Shown: positions 38,557 to 49,947 of the stretch, in pieces
How the letters are laid out: every line of letters starts with the position of its first letter
How positions within the stretch are numbered: position 1 is the stretch's first letter
Assembly: GCA_937129365.1 (NCBI GenBank)
Contig: CAKZNB010000049.1
Coordinates: 1 to 64,000, forward strand
Direction: 5' to 3'
DNA length: 64,000 nucleotides
Source: an uncultured Flavobacteriales bacterium
GTDB taxonomy: Bacteria > Bacteroidota > Bacteroidia > Flavobacteriales_D > CAJJDF01
The notes under the pieces: generated by a model
The model's database searches: none
The model's input: the letters and a program-made list of their open reading frames with translations, nothing else
Told to the model about the DNA's origin: nothing
Made by a program: the position numbers and the translations under genes

Positions 38557-40035
38557 TTAGTATGCTTTCGCAAATATTACTCTCTCTGACGAGGGATTTC
38601 CTGAAACTATACAAGTTCCTTCTTCTTTTTTATTGTCGAGTAAGATACAACGAATTGTAGCTTTTGTTTCGTCTTTAATTCTCTTTTCTGTTTCCTCAGT
38701 ACCATCCCAGTGAGCTGAAATAAACCCTCCTTTTTCTTCTAGCACTGATTTAAACTCATCGTATGAATTTACTTCAGTAATGTGTTCATCTCTGTAATTA
38801 AGAGCTTTAGTGTAAATAGTTTCTTGTATTTCATCCAATAAAGAAGAAACATGTTTTGCTAATCCTTCTTGCGGCACAGAAGATTTTTCTTGAATATCCC
38901 TTCTGGCTAATTCTACTACATTATTTTCAACATCTCTTGGGCCAATTGCAATTCTCAACGGAACTCCTTTCATTTCATATTCAGCAAATTTCCAACCTGG
39001 TTTTCTGTTATCGTCATCATCCAATTTTACAGTAACACCTTCAGCTTTTAATTCTTGCTCTATTCTTTTTGCAACTTCCATTACTTTAGCAAGTCCTTCA
39101 TCATCTCTATAAATAGGAACGATAACAACATGTATTGGAGCTAATTTTGGAGGTAATACTAATCCAGCATCATCTGAGTGAGCCATGATTAAAGCTCCCA
39201 TCAATCTGGTTGAAACCCCCCAAGAGGTACCCCAAACTAAATCTTGTTTACCTTCTTTGTTTACAAATTTTACATCAAAAGCTTCCGCAAAGTTTTGTCC
39301 CAAAAAGTGCGAAGTTCCAGCTTGCAAAGCTTTTCCATCTTGCATTAATGCTTCAATACACAGAGTATCTTCGGCACCTGCAAATCGTTCGCTATCTGTT
39401 TTTCTACCCCTTAATACTGGGACAGCTAAATGTTCTTCCGCAAATTTAGCGTATACATGAAGCATTTTTTCAGTTTCTTCTATTGCTTCTTGTTTGGTGG
39501 CATGAGCTGTGTGCCCTTCTTGCCACAAAAACTCTGCAGTTCTAAGGAATAATCGAGTTCTCATTTCCCACCTAACTACATTTGCCCATTGATTTATCAA
39601 AATAGGTAAATCTCTATAAGATTGAATCCATTTTTTGTAAGTACTCCAAATAATCGCTTCTGAAGTAGGTCTTACGATTAGTTCTTCCTCAAGTTTGGCA
39701 TTTGGGTCAACCATTAATTTACCAGGTTTATCGGGATCATTTTTTAATCTATAATGAGTTACAATGGCTGCTTCTTTGGCAAAGCCTTCTGCATTTTTTT
39801 CTTCTGCTTCAAACATGTGTTTAGGAACAAAAATCGGAAAATAAGCATTTTGATGCCCCGTTTCTTTAAACATTCTATCCAACTCATCTTTCATTTTTTC
39901 CCAAATAGCATACCCATAAGGTTTAATAACCATGCATCCTCTTACACCTGAATTCTCGGCTAAATCAGCCTTTACGACTAATTCGTTATACCATTCAGAA
40001 TAATTTTGTTCTCTAGTAGTTAATTTTTTACCCAT
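38557..40035 (-). CDS. proS: Proline--tRNA ligase
   Basis: [88 protein letters not shown]. Confidence 0.96.
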   Translation of the reverse strand: MGKKLTTREQNYSEWYNELVVKADLAENSGVRGCMVIKPYGYAIWEKMKDELDRMFKETGHQNAYFPIFVPKHMFEAEEKNAEGFAKEAAIVTHYRLKNDPDKPGKLMVDPNAKLEEELIVRPTSEAIIWSTYKKWIQSYRDLPILINQWANVVRWEMRTRLFLRTAEFLWQEGHTAHATKQEAIEETEKMLHVYAKFAEEHLAVPVLRGRKTDSERFAGAEDTLCIEALMQDGKALQAGTSHFLGQNFAEAFDVKFVNKEGKQDLVWGTSWGVSTRLMGALIMAHSDDAGLVLPPKLAPIHVVIVPIYRDDEGLAKVMEVAKRIEQELKAEGVTVKLDDDDNRKPGWKFAEYEMKGVPLRIAIGPRDVENNVVELARRDIQEKSSVPQEGLAKHVSSLLDEIQETIYTKALNYRDEHITEVNSYDEFKSVLEEKGGFISAHWDGTEETEKRIKDETKATIRCILLDNKKEEGTCIVSGNPSSERVIFAKAY

Positions 40036-40158
40036 AATAAATAGTGTGGCACAGTATTTGTTATTTTTACGTTAATTAGTGCCTCCAAATTTAGATAAAT
40101 TATTGTAAATTAGTGGAGGATTACTAAGAAAGGTAAATTAATTAAAACAACAACAATT

Positions 40159-41670
40159 ATGAAATTCAAGCAACTTTTACTTTCCGCCCTAGCAATGTAT
40201 AGCTTTGTTTCTTTCTCACAAGATGGATTCGAAGATTTTGATGATATCTATTCAGAAAATACAAGACAGCCTGTGGCGACTAGTTCAAGCACATCATCCT
40301 CTACTGAGTACGCTCCAGGAGAAGATCCTGCAACTTGGATAGAACAAGATGAATATTATGACCCTTCATACAACCAATCAACTTACGATACGAATGGAGG
40401 TAATACTTACATTACAAATAATTACTATGGAGGTAATTACCAATATTCAAATAGATTTAATCGATTTAACAATGTAAATAACGGTTGGAATGATCCTTAT
40501 TGGAACAACGGATGGAACACATGGGCTGCTCCAGGATGGAATATCGGATGGAGTTCATGGAATGGATGGGGAGTAGGATATAATTGGGGTAATCCTTATG
40601 GTTGGAATAGATTTAATCGATGGAATACTTGGAATAATCCTCATTATGCATGGGGTGGTGGTTGGAATAATGGATGGTGTCCTGGTGGTTGGAATGCTGG
40701 TTTTGGATACGGATATGGTTGGAACAACGGCTGGAATAATGGTTGGAACAATGGATTTGCTTACAATCAAGGATTTAGAGACGGAGTATGGGCATCTAAT
40801 GGTGCTGGATTTGATAATGGAAGAAATGGAAGAGGTACATATTATGGAGCTAGAGGAAGTAGAGGTACTAATTCAAGAGTTTCTTCGACATATGGAGATA
40901 GAAGAACTGCACCAAGAAATGCAAACTCTTCTCAAATGGCACAAACAGGTAACACTAGATATACTGGAACTCAAACAAATGGATATTCCTTAAGAACAAA
41001 TAGACCCTCACCAACTGGTGCTAGAACTAGCGGAGGTAGAGATGGTTCTACAGTGAGAGGTAATACAGGAACTGTAAGCCCGGTAGCAGGAAGTAGAAGG
41101 AATTCACCAACTGCAAGACCAAATACACCTGCTCCAAGAGCTGGTGGAGAGAGAACATCTGGTACACCAAGAACAAGTACTACAACACCAAGAACAACTC
41201 AAACTAGACCTAGTGTGTCTCCAAGGACAGCACCTACAAGGACTAATACTCCTTCTAGAACCAGACCAACTGCACCTTCAAGAACTGCACCTGCAGCTCC
41301 AAGAAGAGTAGCTGTAGGAACTACTAGAGGAAGAACTGTTGGTACTTCGCCAAGAAGAACACCAAGAGCTGTAACACCATCTAGAACAAGGACTAATCCT
41401 TCGCCTACTAGGACAAGAACTATACCGAGAGTAGCACCATCTAGAACTACTCCTTCGAGAACAAGAACTTCTCCTAGAGTATCTCCAAGAGCTACACCAA
41501 GAAGTACGCCTTCAAGATCAAGAACTACTCCAAGAAGTACACCTTCTAGGTCGAGAGCTACACCAAGTAGAGGTAGTTCACCATCAAGAGGTAGTAGCGG
41601 TGCTTCAAGAGGTTCTTCAAGTAGAGGTTCTACTGGAGGTTCAAGAAGCGGAGGAGGACGTAGAAGATAA
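40159..41670 (+). CDS. Secreted low-complexity protein: N/G/W-rich repeat region followed by R/T/S/P-rich basic tail
   Basis: Signal peptide; repeats such as GWNNGWNNGWNNG, then TPSRTRTSPRVSPRATPRSTPSRSRTTPRSTPSRSR. Confidence 0.75.
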   Translation: MKFKQLLLSALAMYSFVSFSQDGFEDFDDIYSENTRQPVATSSSTSSSTEYAPGEDPATWIEQDEYYDPSYNQSTYDTNGGNTYITNNYYGGNYQYSNRFNRFNNVNNGWNDPYWNNGWNTWAAPGWNIGWSSWNGWGVGYNWGNPYGWNRFNRWNTWNNPHYAWGGGWNNGWCPGGWNAGFGYGYGWNNGWNNGWNNGFAYNQGFRDGVWASNGAGFDNGRNGRGTYYGARGSRGTNSRVSSTYGDRRTAPRNANSSQMAQTGNTRYTGTQTNGYSLRTNRPSPTGARTSGGRDGSTVRGNTGTVSPVAGSRRNSPTARPNTPAPRAGGERTSGTPRTSTTTPRTTQTRPSVSPRTAPTRTNTPSRTRPTAPSRTAPAAPRRVAVGTTRGRTVGTSPRRTPRAVTPSRTRTNPSPTRTRTIPRVAPSRTTPSRTRTSPRVSPRATPRSTPSRSRTTPRSTPSRSRATPSRGSSPSRGSSGASRGSSSRGSTGGSRSGGGRRR

Positions 41671-41705
41671 TTTTTCACCAAGTTTACACCATTAATTTTA
41701 ATAAA

Positions 41706-43178
41706 ATGAAAAGAATAACAACACTCTTTTTGGGGATTACTATGGCTTCAAGTGCCATAGCTCAAAATGAAACAGATGCCCTGAGATATAGTTACTTAAA
41801 CTATAACGGAACTGCAAGATTTGCTGGTTTAGGAGGTGCTATGGGAGCACTTGGTGCTGATATGTCTGCTATCGGATTAAATCCTGCAGGTATGGGAAGA
41901 TACAGTCGCTCTGATTTTAGTTTTACTAGTAATTTGACTTTCGCAAATACTCGAACAGTATATAATGATAATGCTGCAAGTGCAAATAAAGCAAACTTTA
42001 ATATATCTAATATTGGTGCTGTATTTGTAAAACCAATAGCTTTTGACAAGGCAACTATGTGGAGATATTTTCAATTTGGAATCACTTCCTCAAGAACTAA
42101 TGATTTTCATGGAGTAACTTTAACTGAGGGTAACCACGATAATTCAATGCTAACATCTTATACTAATTATCTTAACTCAAACAATATCCCATTGTCTGGT
42201 TTATCAGATTTTTATGAAGGTCAAGCGTATGATGCTTATTTATTAAATTACGATACGATTTATGGAGTATATAGTTCATGGCATGATACTGCTAATGCAA
42301 ATGTTGACCAGACTAATAGATTAACTACAAGAGGTGCTCAATACCAAACTGATATATCTTTCAGTGGAAATTATGATGGTAAATTATATATAGGAGGTAG
42401 TTTAGGTTTTCCTCGTATTAGGTATAATTCAAATAGAGTTTATTCAGAAAAATTTAATGGGGATACTCTATATGATTTAGAGGAATACACTTTTGAAGAA
42501 AATATAAATACTACTGGTAACGGGTTTAATATTAAGCTGGGTGCAATTTATTTGCCTGTTAAATCAATAAGATTAGGTTTAGCTGTTCATACCCCAACTT
42601 GGTATTCTATGAATGATCAATATAATACAAATTTTGTTTCAAACTTTACGGACAACAATTTTGACACAAGAGCAGAATCACCTGAAGGTTCTTACGATTA
42701 CAGATTAAAAACACCAGGAAGAGTGATAGCAAGTGCAGCTTTTTTGTATAAAAAAAGAGGGTTTATTTCTCTTGAATATGAGTATGTTGATTATGCTAAT
42801 TCTACACTTAATAGTGCAGCTGGTTCTGGAGAATCAGGTGTATTTACTTCACAAAATGCAACTATAAGTGATATTTATAAGGGTGCAAGTATACTCAAAG
42901 CTGGTGCAGAATTTAGAGTTTCTAATCATTGGACTTTAAGAGGAGGATATTCTTTTTTTGGTTCTCCAATTAAAGATGAAGTAAGTGTAATTGATAACTC
43001 TAGAACTAATATTTCTGGAGGGTTGGGGTATAGAAATGCTAATTTCTCACTTGATATGACGTACATGCGTTCTAGTTGGAAAGAAGAAAATTACTTATAT
43101 GATCCTGCATTGGTGAACGCTATTTCGGTAGATAAAACTATTAATAACTTTATGGTTACTGCAGGATTTAGATTTTAG
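41706..43178 (+). CDS. OMPP1/FadL-like outer-membrane transporter
   Basis: ARFAGLGGAMGALGADMSAIGLNPAGMGRYSRSDFSF N-terminus, C-terminal ...MVTAGFRF. Confidence 0.85.
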   Translation: MKRITTLFLGITMASSAIAQNETDALRYSYLNYNGTARFAGLGGAMGALGADMSAIGLNPAGMGRYSRSDFSFTSNLTFANTRTVYNDNAASANKANFNISNIGAVFVKPIAFDKATMWRYFQFGITSSRTNDFHGVTLTEGNHDNSMLTSYTNYLNSNNIPLSGLSDFYEGQAYDAYLLNYDTIYGVYSSWHDTANANVDQTNRLTTRGAQYQTDISFSGNYDGKLYIGGSLGFPRIRYNSNRVYSEKFNGDTLYDLEEYTFEENINTTGNGFNIKLGAIYLPVKSIRLGLAVHTPTWYSMNDQYNTNFVSNFTDNNFDTRAESPEGSYDYRLKTPGRVIASAAFLYKKRGFISLEYEYVDYANSTLNSAAGSGESGVFTSQNATISDIYKGASILKAGAEFRVSNHWTLRGGYSFFGSPIKDEVSVIDNSRTNISGGLGYRNANFSLDMTYMRSSWKEENYLYDPALVNAISVDKTINNFMVTAGFRF

Positions 43179-43195
43179 AATAGAATATTTTAAAC

Positions 43196-43229
43196 AAAAA
43201 AAGCAGCTGAATTTTCAGCTGCTTTTTTT
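43196..43229. terminator. Bidirectional Rho-independent terminator between convergent genes
   Basis: aaaaaaagcagctgaattttcagctgcttttttt hairpin between genes ending at 43178 (+) and 43247 (-). Confidence 0.87.
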
Positions 43230-43246
43230 ATGAAATAATTTAATTT

Positions 43247-43678
43247 TTAGTCTAATCCTTTGTATTTAGTTGAGGCTTGAGTTCCGTTTGATTGATCTTT
43301 TTTAAGCCATAACTCATCATTTTTTAGTCTAGTAATAGTCCACTTTTCAGGAAGAGTAGCACCTTTTTCAGTCAAAATTAATCTTGTTTTGTCCGAGCTA
43401 AATTCCCATGTTCCTTCAGTTTCTTGAACTGGACCAAGTTTTGTTTCTCCTCCAGTTTTATAATTTCCTTCTTTATCTAATGTAATTGTAGCTCCTTCAG
43501 AAAATTCAGTAATATCGCTATCTCCATCTTTGGCTTCAGTAACTTCCCAAGTATTAACCATTCTTGCTTTTTTAGTTCTTAATGATAATTTTGGTCCATC
43601 TTCATATTTATTACATGAAGTTCCGAAGATTAATAATGATGCAAATAATACAGTTGCTAGTTTTAGTGTTTTAGTCAT
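43247..43678 (-). CDS. Lipocalin-like lipoprotein
   Basis: Lipobox LLIFGTSCNK; small lipocalin-like beta pattern (GTWEFSSDKTRLIL). Confidence 0.65.
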   Translation of the reverse strand: MTKTLKLATVLFASLLIFGTSCNKYEDGPKLSLRTKKARMVNTWEVTEAKDGDSDITEFSEGATITLDKEGNYKTGGETKLGPVQETEGTWEFSSDKTRLILTEKGATLPEKWTITRLKNDELWLKKDQSNGTQASTKYKGLD

Positions 43679-43697
43679 TTTGTTTTGGTTTTTTATT

Positions 43698-45623
43698 TTA
43701 GTTTTTTAAATCGTAAATCGCTTTTTTGTTTATTATTACTGGGTATTTTTCTTTTAATGATTTTACCCACTCTGTTTCTAAATATTGTTGGTAATCAGAG
43801 ATTACAGAGCCTCTTACGTCATTTAGTTCTTTAGGTTGCGGTGGTAGTACCTTAAATATTCTTAAAAAGACAAATTTTCCATCAATTACACGAGGTAATG
43901 TAACTCCTTCATTCAATTTAAATTGCTCAAGCGTTTTATTACCAGTAACTTCAAAGAGTCCTTTCTTAGCTGTTAAATTCAATTGAGAATCTTTATTCTT
44001 TTCAGCCAAAATATCTTGAGCAGTTTTACTAGAGTCTTTTGCTAATTCTAACGCATCAAACACCACATCTTTTTTAGGAGAAGAGTATATCTCTCCATCT
44101 ATTCTTCTTTTCCACACATATTTTCCGTTTTGTGTTTCAAAAAACTCTTTAAGCCCTGTTGTATCTTCACTTGACTTACCCCATACCTCGTTGTCAGATA
44201 TTTCAAATAATAGAATTCCATCTTCAAATTCTTTTACAAGAGCTTTATATTCTGGATATTTATTTGAGAGCTGAGATTTTTCGTATTCGAAAAAATAATT
44301 ATTTACAAATTCTTCATAACTAGACTCAATATCTTGTTGAGAATTTGGTAGATTTTTTGTTAAATACTCTCTAAATTCTGAAACAGGGACTTTTGTTTTG
44401 CATTTAAAAAATCCTTTTTCTTTTTTGAATTTAAAAGCTGTTTTACTGTCATCTGTATTAAGCCTTCCAATTACCTCATTACTAAAGCTATTTTTTATCC
44501 AACTCGAAGATTTGTCCTTGTATCCGTATTCTTTTTTTAATTTATTGATAAAATAGATTTTAGATTTTTTACTTCTATCGCCTCTACTAAGATTACTATT
44601 GATTTCCGAAAGTAACTCTTCGTAACTTCCAATTGGTTCTTGGTCTATTTTTTTTACAATATGCCAACCATAAGAAGTCCTGAAAGGTTCAGAAATATCT
44701 CCTTTGTTTTTTAAGCTAAAAGCTACTTTTTCAAATTCAGGAACCATTCTTCCTGAAGTGAACCACTGCAATTCTCCACCATTTTTGGCACTTGTATTGT
44801 CTTCAGAATATTCTTGTGCAAGTACTTCAAACTTTCTTTTTTCATTAATGAGAAGTGAGTAAATTTCTTTAATTTTTGATTCAGAGTTTTTTTCAGCATT
44901 GGCATCACCACCTTTTGGTACTTTAATGTAAATATGAGCTACTTTAACCTTTCCTTGGTTTTCTCTTTTATCAGTTACATTAATTAAATGATAACCATAT
45001 TGAGTTTTTACAGGGTTAGAAATTTCACCAACTGGTGTATTGTATGCAGCTTCTTCAAAAGGATAAACCATTTGAAAAACAGTAAAATACCCTAGATTTC
45101 CTGCGTAACCCAAATCGCCTTCACTTCCAGCAGCCGAAGGGTCTTTCGAGTATTTAATAGCAGCATCTCCAAAAGAAATAGTGCCATCAGTTATTTCTTT
45201 TCTGATTTTTATTATTTCATCATAGGCATTAGGTCCGTCAATTAAAATATGGCTAGCTTTTATCTCCCATTTTTTTCGTTCATAAGCTTCCCTTTTAAGC
45301 TCTTCTGTTGCAGTAGAATCAGTTAAATATTTTTCGGCAGATTTGGCAACATATCCAGCTAACTCATTTTTAAGTCTAGGAATAGTATCCAGCCCTTTTG
45401 CTTTAGCATCGGCAACTTTTAGTTTAAATTTCACAAACATATCAGTATACTGATCTAATGAAATTCTGTCAAATTTTGCGTCAGGATTGTTTTTTGTGTA
45501 GTTATATAAGAATTCATCTTTTCTTATTTCTTCACCATTAATAGTAATCAACACAGGGTTGCTTTGTGCAAAAACTGTTGAAGCGAAAATAAAGATTAAA
45601 CAAGTAAGTAGTATATTTTTCAT
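43698..45623 (-). CDS. Peptidyl-prolyl cis-trans isomerase, SurA/PpiC type with two parvulin domains
   Basis: ASHILI...AIKYSKDPSAAGSEGDLGYAGNLGYFTVFQMVYPFEEAAYNTPVGEISNPVKTQYGYHLI and second repeat LAQEYSEDNTSAKNGGELQWFTSGRMVPEFEKVAF. Confidence 0.9.
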   Translation of the reverse strand: MKNILLTCLIFIFASTVFAQSNPVLITINGEEIRKDEFLYNYTKNNPDAKFDRISLDQYTDMFVKFKLKVADAKAKGLDTIPRLKNELAGYVAKSAEKYLTDSTATEELKREAYERKKWEIKASHILIDGPNAYDEIIKIRKEITDGTISFGDAAIKYSKDPSAAGSEGDLGYAGNLGYFTVFQMVYPFEEAAYNTPVGEISNPVKTQYGYHLINVTDKRENQGKVKVAHIYIKVPKGGDANAEKNSESKIKEIYSLLINEKRKFEVLAQEYSEDNTSAKNGGELQWFTSGRMVPEFEKVAFSLKNKGDISEPFRTSYGWHIVKKIDQEPIGSYEELLSEINSNLSRGDRSKKSKIYFINKLKKEYGYKDKSSSWIKNSFSNEVIGRLNTDDSKTAFKFKKEKGFFKCKTKVPVSEFREYLTKNLPNSQQDIESSYEEFVNNYFFEYEKSQLSNKYPEYKALVKEFEDGILLFEISDNEVWGKSSEDTTGLKEFFETQNGKYVWKRRIDGEIYSSPKKDVVFDALELAKDSSKTAQDILAEKNKDSQLNLTAKKGLFEVTGNKTLEQFKLNEGVTLPRVIDGKFVFLRIFKVLPPQPKELNDVRGSVISDYQQYLETEWVKSLKEKYPVIINKKAIYDLKN

Positions 45624-45695
45624 ATAATAGAGTTAAAAATTTAAGACAACTAATTTAGCTTTTTTTTGGTAATTATAGTAAGTAAGTTGTAAAAC

Positions 45696-47195
45696 CTATT
45701 TCAAACTGTAGTTTGGCGCTTCTCTTGTGATTGTAACATCATGAGGATGACTCTCTTGAATACTTGCCGAAGTAATTTTAATAAACTTAGCTTCTTTCAA
45801 AGTTTCAATGTCTTTTGAACCGCAATATCCCATTCCAGACCTCAATCCCCCAATTAATTGGTGCATTACTTCACTCAAATACCCTTTAAATGGAACTCTC
45901 CCAGAAATTCCCTCAGGCACTAATTTTTTATCGTCATTTTCAGAATCTTGGAAATATCGATCTTTTGAGCCTTTTTTCATTGCTTCTAAAGATCCCATTC
46001 CACGATAAGTTTTGAATTTTCTTCCTTGGTATATCACAGTTTCTCCTGGTGATTCTGCAACTCCTGCAAACATAGAGCCTAACATTACTGAACTTGCTCC
46101 TGCCGCTATTGCTTTTACAATATCACCAGTAAATCTTATTCCACCATCTGCAATTACAGGAACTCCTGTTCCTTTTAGCTCTTCAGCTACATTCATTATA
46201 GCTGATAATTGTGGAACTCCAACACCAGCAATAATTCTAGTTGTACAAATTGAGCCTGGCCCAATTCCTACTTTTACAGCATCTGCACCGTTGTCAACCA
46301 ACATTCTGGCAGCTTCTGCTGTAGCTACATTTCCTACAATTACTTCTAATTCTGGATATTTTTCTTTTACTAATTTTAATTTGTCAACTACTCCCTGCGA
46401 ATGCCCATGAGCTGTATCAATAACTATTGCATCAACTCCAGCACCAACCAATGCTGCTACTCTCTCAAGCGTATCATGAGTTACTCCTACGGCAGCACCT
46501 ACTCTTAGTCTCCCATGCTCATCTTTACAAGAATTTGGATGTTTTTTTACTTTAATAATGTCTCTGTAAGTTATTAATCCAGTTAGTTTGTTTGATCCAT
46601 CTACAATTAATAATTTTTCAATTTTATGTTGTTGAAGAATATCTTCTGCTTTTGCTAAAGAAATATCTTTGTTTTCAGCTGTTACAAGATTTTCAGCTGT
46701 CATTACTTCAGTGATTTTCTTTTCTTTTTCTTTTTCAAAACGTAAATCACGATTAGTTACAATTCCTTTTAATAAGCCATCAGAATCTATTACAGGAATT
46801 CCTCCAATTTTGTATTCTGCCATTAAATTTAGTGCATCGCCAACAGTAGCAGTAATATTAAGTGTAACAGGGTCAGTAATCATACCACTTTCACTTCTCT
46901 TTACTTTTCTTACTTCTTTTGCTTGAGATTCAGCGGACATATTTTTATGAATAATTCCCATTCCTCCTTGTTGAGCAATAGCAATCGCTAACTCAGATTC
47001 TGTAACTGTATCCATCGCTGCGGATAGGATGGGAGTTTGAATAGAAATGTTTTTTGTGATTTTGCTTTCTAAGGTTACTGCATTGGGCAATACATTAGAA
47101 TAAGCTGGGATTAAAAGGACATCATCGTAGGTTAGTCCTTCTTGTGCAATTTTGGAATGTAACATGAGAGTTGGCTTTTCTTTAATTGCGTGCAA
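45696..47195 (-). CDS. guaB: Inosine-5'-monophosphate dehydrogenase
   Basis: [17 protein letters not shown], two CBS domains, [43 protein letters not shown]; start probably ATG near 47165. Confidence 0.95.
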   Translation of the reverse strand: MHAIKEKPTLMLHSKIAQEGLTYDDVLLIPAYSNVLPNAVTLESKITKNISIQTPILSAAMDTVTESELAIAIAQQGGMGIIHKNMSAESQAKEVRKVKRSESGMITDPVTLNITATVGDALNLMAEYKIGGIPVIDSDGLLKGIVTNRDLRFEKEKEKKITEVMTAENLVTAENKDISLAKAEDILQQHKIEKLLIVDGSNKLTGLITYRDIIKVKKHPNSCKDEHGRLRVGAAVGVTHDTLERVAALVGAGVDAIVIDTAHGHSQGVVDKLKLVKEKYPELEVIVGNVATAEAARMLVDNGADAVKVGIGPGSICTTRIIAGVGVPQLSAIMNVAEELKGTGVPVIADGGIRFTGDIVKAIAAGASSVMLGSMFAGVAESPGETVIYQGRKFKTYRGMGSLEAMKKGSKDRYFQDSENDDKKLVPEGISGRVPFKGYLSEVMHQLIGGLRSGMGYCGSKDIETLKEAKFIKITSASIQESHPHDVTITREAPNYSLK

Positions 47196-47245
47196 ATATA
47201 CGGTTTATTTTTTAGGTTTTTTTGATTTTGAAATATTAAATTTCT

Positions 47246-48664
47246 TTACAATCTAAAACTAATAAACCGAATCAACTTCTTTTTGAAATTAGTATAGGGA
47301 GGAAAGATAGTTTTAAGAGTAGTAAAACCAACTCTTTGCTTTAAAATTGAACGCTGGTTCGAAAATTCTTGAAAGCCATATTTTCCATGTGCCTTGCCAA
47401 TTCCACTGTGATTTACTCCGCCAAAAGGCAGGTGAGGTTGTGCAAATTGAATGGTGGTTTCATTAATTGCGGTAGTTCCCGAACTGGTATTATTCAAGAT
47501 TAATTGTTTATTTTTTCTGGATTTACTGAAAATATAAAGTGCTAAAGGTTTTTCCGTTTTGTTAATGTTTTCAATTACTTCTTCTAACTTTTTGTAGGTA
47601 AGAATTGGTAAAATTGGTCCAAAAATCTCTTCTTGAAAAATTGGGTTTTCGATTGAAATATCTGAAATAAGAGTAGGAGAGAGGAAGTTGAAGTTCTCAT
47701 CTCTTTCTCCGCCATGAATTAGTTTTCCTCCTGAGCTTATTGTTTTATCTAATAAATCAGTTAGTCTGCCAAAGTGAATAGAATTCACAATCTTGGTTTT
47801 TGTTTTATCTGATTTAGGGTATTGAATTTCAATTTGTTCAATGAGTTTTTCTTGTAATTTTTCAGCTTTACTCTCATGCACATAAATGTAATTGGGAGCA
47901 ATACAAGTTTGTCCAGAATTCAAAAATTTACCCCACACAATTTTTTGTGCAGCATCTTTCAAATTTGCTGTTTCATCAACAATAGTTGGATTTCTTCCAC
48001 CTAATTCTAAAGTTACGGAAGTCAAGTTTTTTGCAGCTGCTTCCATCACTATTTTACCCACTTTGGGGCTTCCCGTAAAGAAAATATGGTTAAAGGGTAA
48101 TTTTAAAATTTCAGTTGTAATTTCCACATCTCCTTGAATTACAGTTATTTCTTTTTTATCAAAAAGTTCTGATACCATTCTCTCAATTAGATTGGAAGTA
48201 TTGGGTGTGTGTTCACTGGGTTTTATGATTACAGAACATCCTGCTCCAATTGCTGAAACTAATGGTCCAATGCATAAATTAAATGGATAATTCCAAGGAG
48301 CAATAATTAGCGAAACTCCTTTTGGCTCATAAATAACTTTTGAACTTGAACCTAAAAAAGCTAATGGAGTTGAAACTGATTTGGTTTCTGCCCAATTTTC
48401 TAAATGAGCATAATGCTGTTTTATTTCGTCAATCATAGGTTTTATTTCAGTGAGTAAAACCTCTTCTTCTCCTTTTTCAAAATCTTTATAGATTTCTTCA
48501 CAGATAAGTTTCTCATTCTTTTTAATCCAGTTGTGAAGCGATTTTAGTTTTTTCAATCTCTTTTTTATCGGGCTATCACTTAATTCTTTGAGAAAATACG
48601 CTTGTTGAGAATTAAATAAATGTTGGAATTGATTTTTCATTCTATAATTTACATTATTTTTCAT
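47246..48664 (-). CDS. Aldehyde dehydrogenase family protein
   Basis: SLIIAPWNYPFNLCIGPLVSAIGAGCSVIIKPSE, VTLELGGRNPTIV, FLNSGQTCIAPNY; start probably ATG near 48640. Confidence 0.92.
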   Translation of the reverse strand: MKNNVNYRMKNQFQHLFNSQQAYFLKELSDSPIKKRLKKLKSLHNWIKKNEKLICEEIYKDFEKGEEEVLLTEIKPMIDEIKQHYAHLENWAETKSVSTPLAFLGSSSKVIYEPKGVSLIIAPWNYPFNLCIGPLVSAIGAGCSVIIKPSEHTPNTSNLIERMVSELFDKKEITVIQGDVEITTEILKLPFNHIFFTGSPKVGKIVMEAAAKNLTSVTLELGGRNPTIVDETANLKDAAQKIVWGKFLNSGQTCIAPNYIYVHESKAEKLQEKLIEQIEIQYPKSDKTKTKIVNSIHFGRLTDLLDKTISSGGKLIHGGERDENFNFLSPTLISDISIENPIFQEEIFGPILPILTYKKLEEVIENINKTEKPLALYIFSKSRKNKQLILNNTSSGTTAINETTIQFAQPHLPFGGVNHSGIGKAHGKYGFQEFSNQRSILKQRVGFTTLKTIFPPYTNFKKKLIRFISFRL

Positions 48665-49889
48665 TCAATATCAACTGTCTCAACATATTAAAACCTGCCA
48701 GTGCAGATTGGGAAATATTTCTTTCTCTGTTATTACCAAAACTAAATCTTTTTGAAACAACTTGAGTTCTGCTAGAAACTGAAATCCAAACTGTGCCAAC
48801 TGGCTTATCAGGTGTTCCACCAGTAGGACCTGCAATTCCCGAAATAGCAATTGAATAGTCGGTATTGTATTTTTTTCTTACTTCTTCACTTAATATTTCA
48901 ACAACTTGCTCACTTACTGCCCCATTTTCAAGTAAAATAGATTTTGGCACATTGAGTTCTTTTTCCTTGATATCATAGGAATAGCAAATAATGCTCCCTT
49001 CGTAAAAGCTTGAGCTGCCTGGTGTTTTAGTAAGTAGATGAGAAGCAAAACCACCTGTGCAACTTTCTGCTAGTGAAATGGTTGTGTTTTTTTCTTTTAA
49101 GAGATTTGCCAAAGTTTCTTGCATGGTAATTATTCCTTCCCCAAAAATATACTCGGGAATAATAGGGTATAATTCCTCGCAAAATTTGTCAACTAATTCC
49201 ATGTCGTTTTTATAACTAGTTACTCTCAGTTTTACTAAACCTGGGGAGGGTAAATAGGCCATATCTAATTCAGAACTACGTAATCTTGTTTCCCAATCTT
49301 CAATAATTTCTGCTAAATAGGACTCTCCAATTCCATGCGTAAGAATTGTTCGGTGAGCCAACTCCTGAAGTTTGAATTGTTCTTTTATTTTTGGAAAAAC
49401 ACCAGTTTCCATTAGGTGTTTCATTTCATAAGGTACACCGGGCATAGAGACAAAAACTTTTCCATTTCTCTCAAACCACATTCCTGAGGCAGTTCCCATT
49501 TTGTTTGGCAACACTGTGCAAGATTTTGGCAACATGGCTTGCATTTCATTTGATTTTAAAAATGGTTTGTTTCTGAAAGCAAAAAAGGTTTTAATCTCTT
49601 CTAAAACTTCCTTGTTTAATTCTAATTCCGTATCAAAATAATCGCACAACACTCTTTTGGTTATATCGTCTTTGGTAGGCCCTAAACCTCCTGTAATCAA
49701 AACTAAATCCGAACGAGATTCTGCTAGTTTCAATGATTCTATGATGTCCTCATACGAATCGCTTATAGTAGAAGTTCGGTTATTTTTGATTCCAATTTTG
49801 GCAAGTTCTTGCCCCATCCAAGTGGCATTGGTATTGACAGTTTGCCCAATTAAAATTTCGTCTCCAATGGAAATTATCTCTGTTTTCAT
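48654..49889 (-). CDS. cinA: Competence/damage-inducible protein CinA (nicotinamide mononucleotide deamidase-like)
   Basis: MKTEIISIGDEILIGQTVNTNATWMGQELAKIGI, ITGGLGPTKDDITK, LAESCTGGFASHLLT, AISGIAGPTGGTPDKPVGTVWIS. Confidence 0.95.
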   Translation of the reverse strand: MKTEIISIGDEILIGQTVNTNATWMGQELAKIGIKNNRTSTISDSYEDIIESLKLAESRSDLVLITGGLGPTKDDITKRVLCDYFDTELELNKEVLEEIKTFFAFRNKPFLKSNEMQAMLPKSCTVLPNKMGTASGMWFERNGKVFVSMPGVPYEMKHLMETGVFPKIKEQFKLQELAHRTILTHGIGESYLAEIIEDWETRLRSSELDMAYLPSPGLVKLRVTSYKNDMELVDKFCEELYPIIPEYIFGEGIITMQETLANLLKEKNTTISLAESCTGGFASHLLTKTPGSSSFYEGSIICYSYDIKEKELNVPKSILLENGAVSEQVVEILSEEVRKKYNTDYSIAISGIAGPTGGTPDKPVGTVWISVSSRTQVVSKRFSFGNNRERNISQSALAGFNMLRQLILNEK

Positions 49890-49947
49890 TCTTCTTTTTT
49901 AATGAACTAAATGTACGAAATGTTGAGTTTGGAAGAGGGTAATATTA

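Noticed and set aside
40598-40993. 131-aa plus-strand ORF inside the N/G/W-rich gene
   Set aside because: Out-of-frame shadow of a repetitive coding sequence; no independent start context or family signal.
41199-41681. 160-aa minus-strand ORF rich in VLLGVV/LEGVLL repeats
   Set aside because: Antisense shadow of the Arg/Thr/Ser/Pro-coding repeat of the 40159..41670 gene.
46012-46410. 132-aa plus-strand ORF opposite guaB
   Set aside because: Antisense to a clear IMP dehydrogenase.
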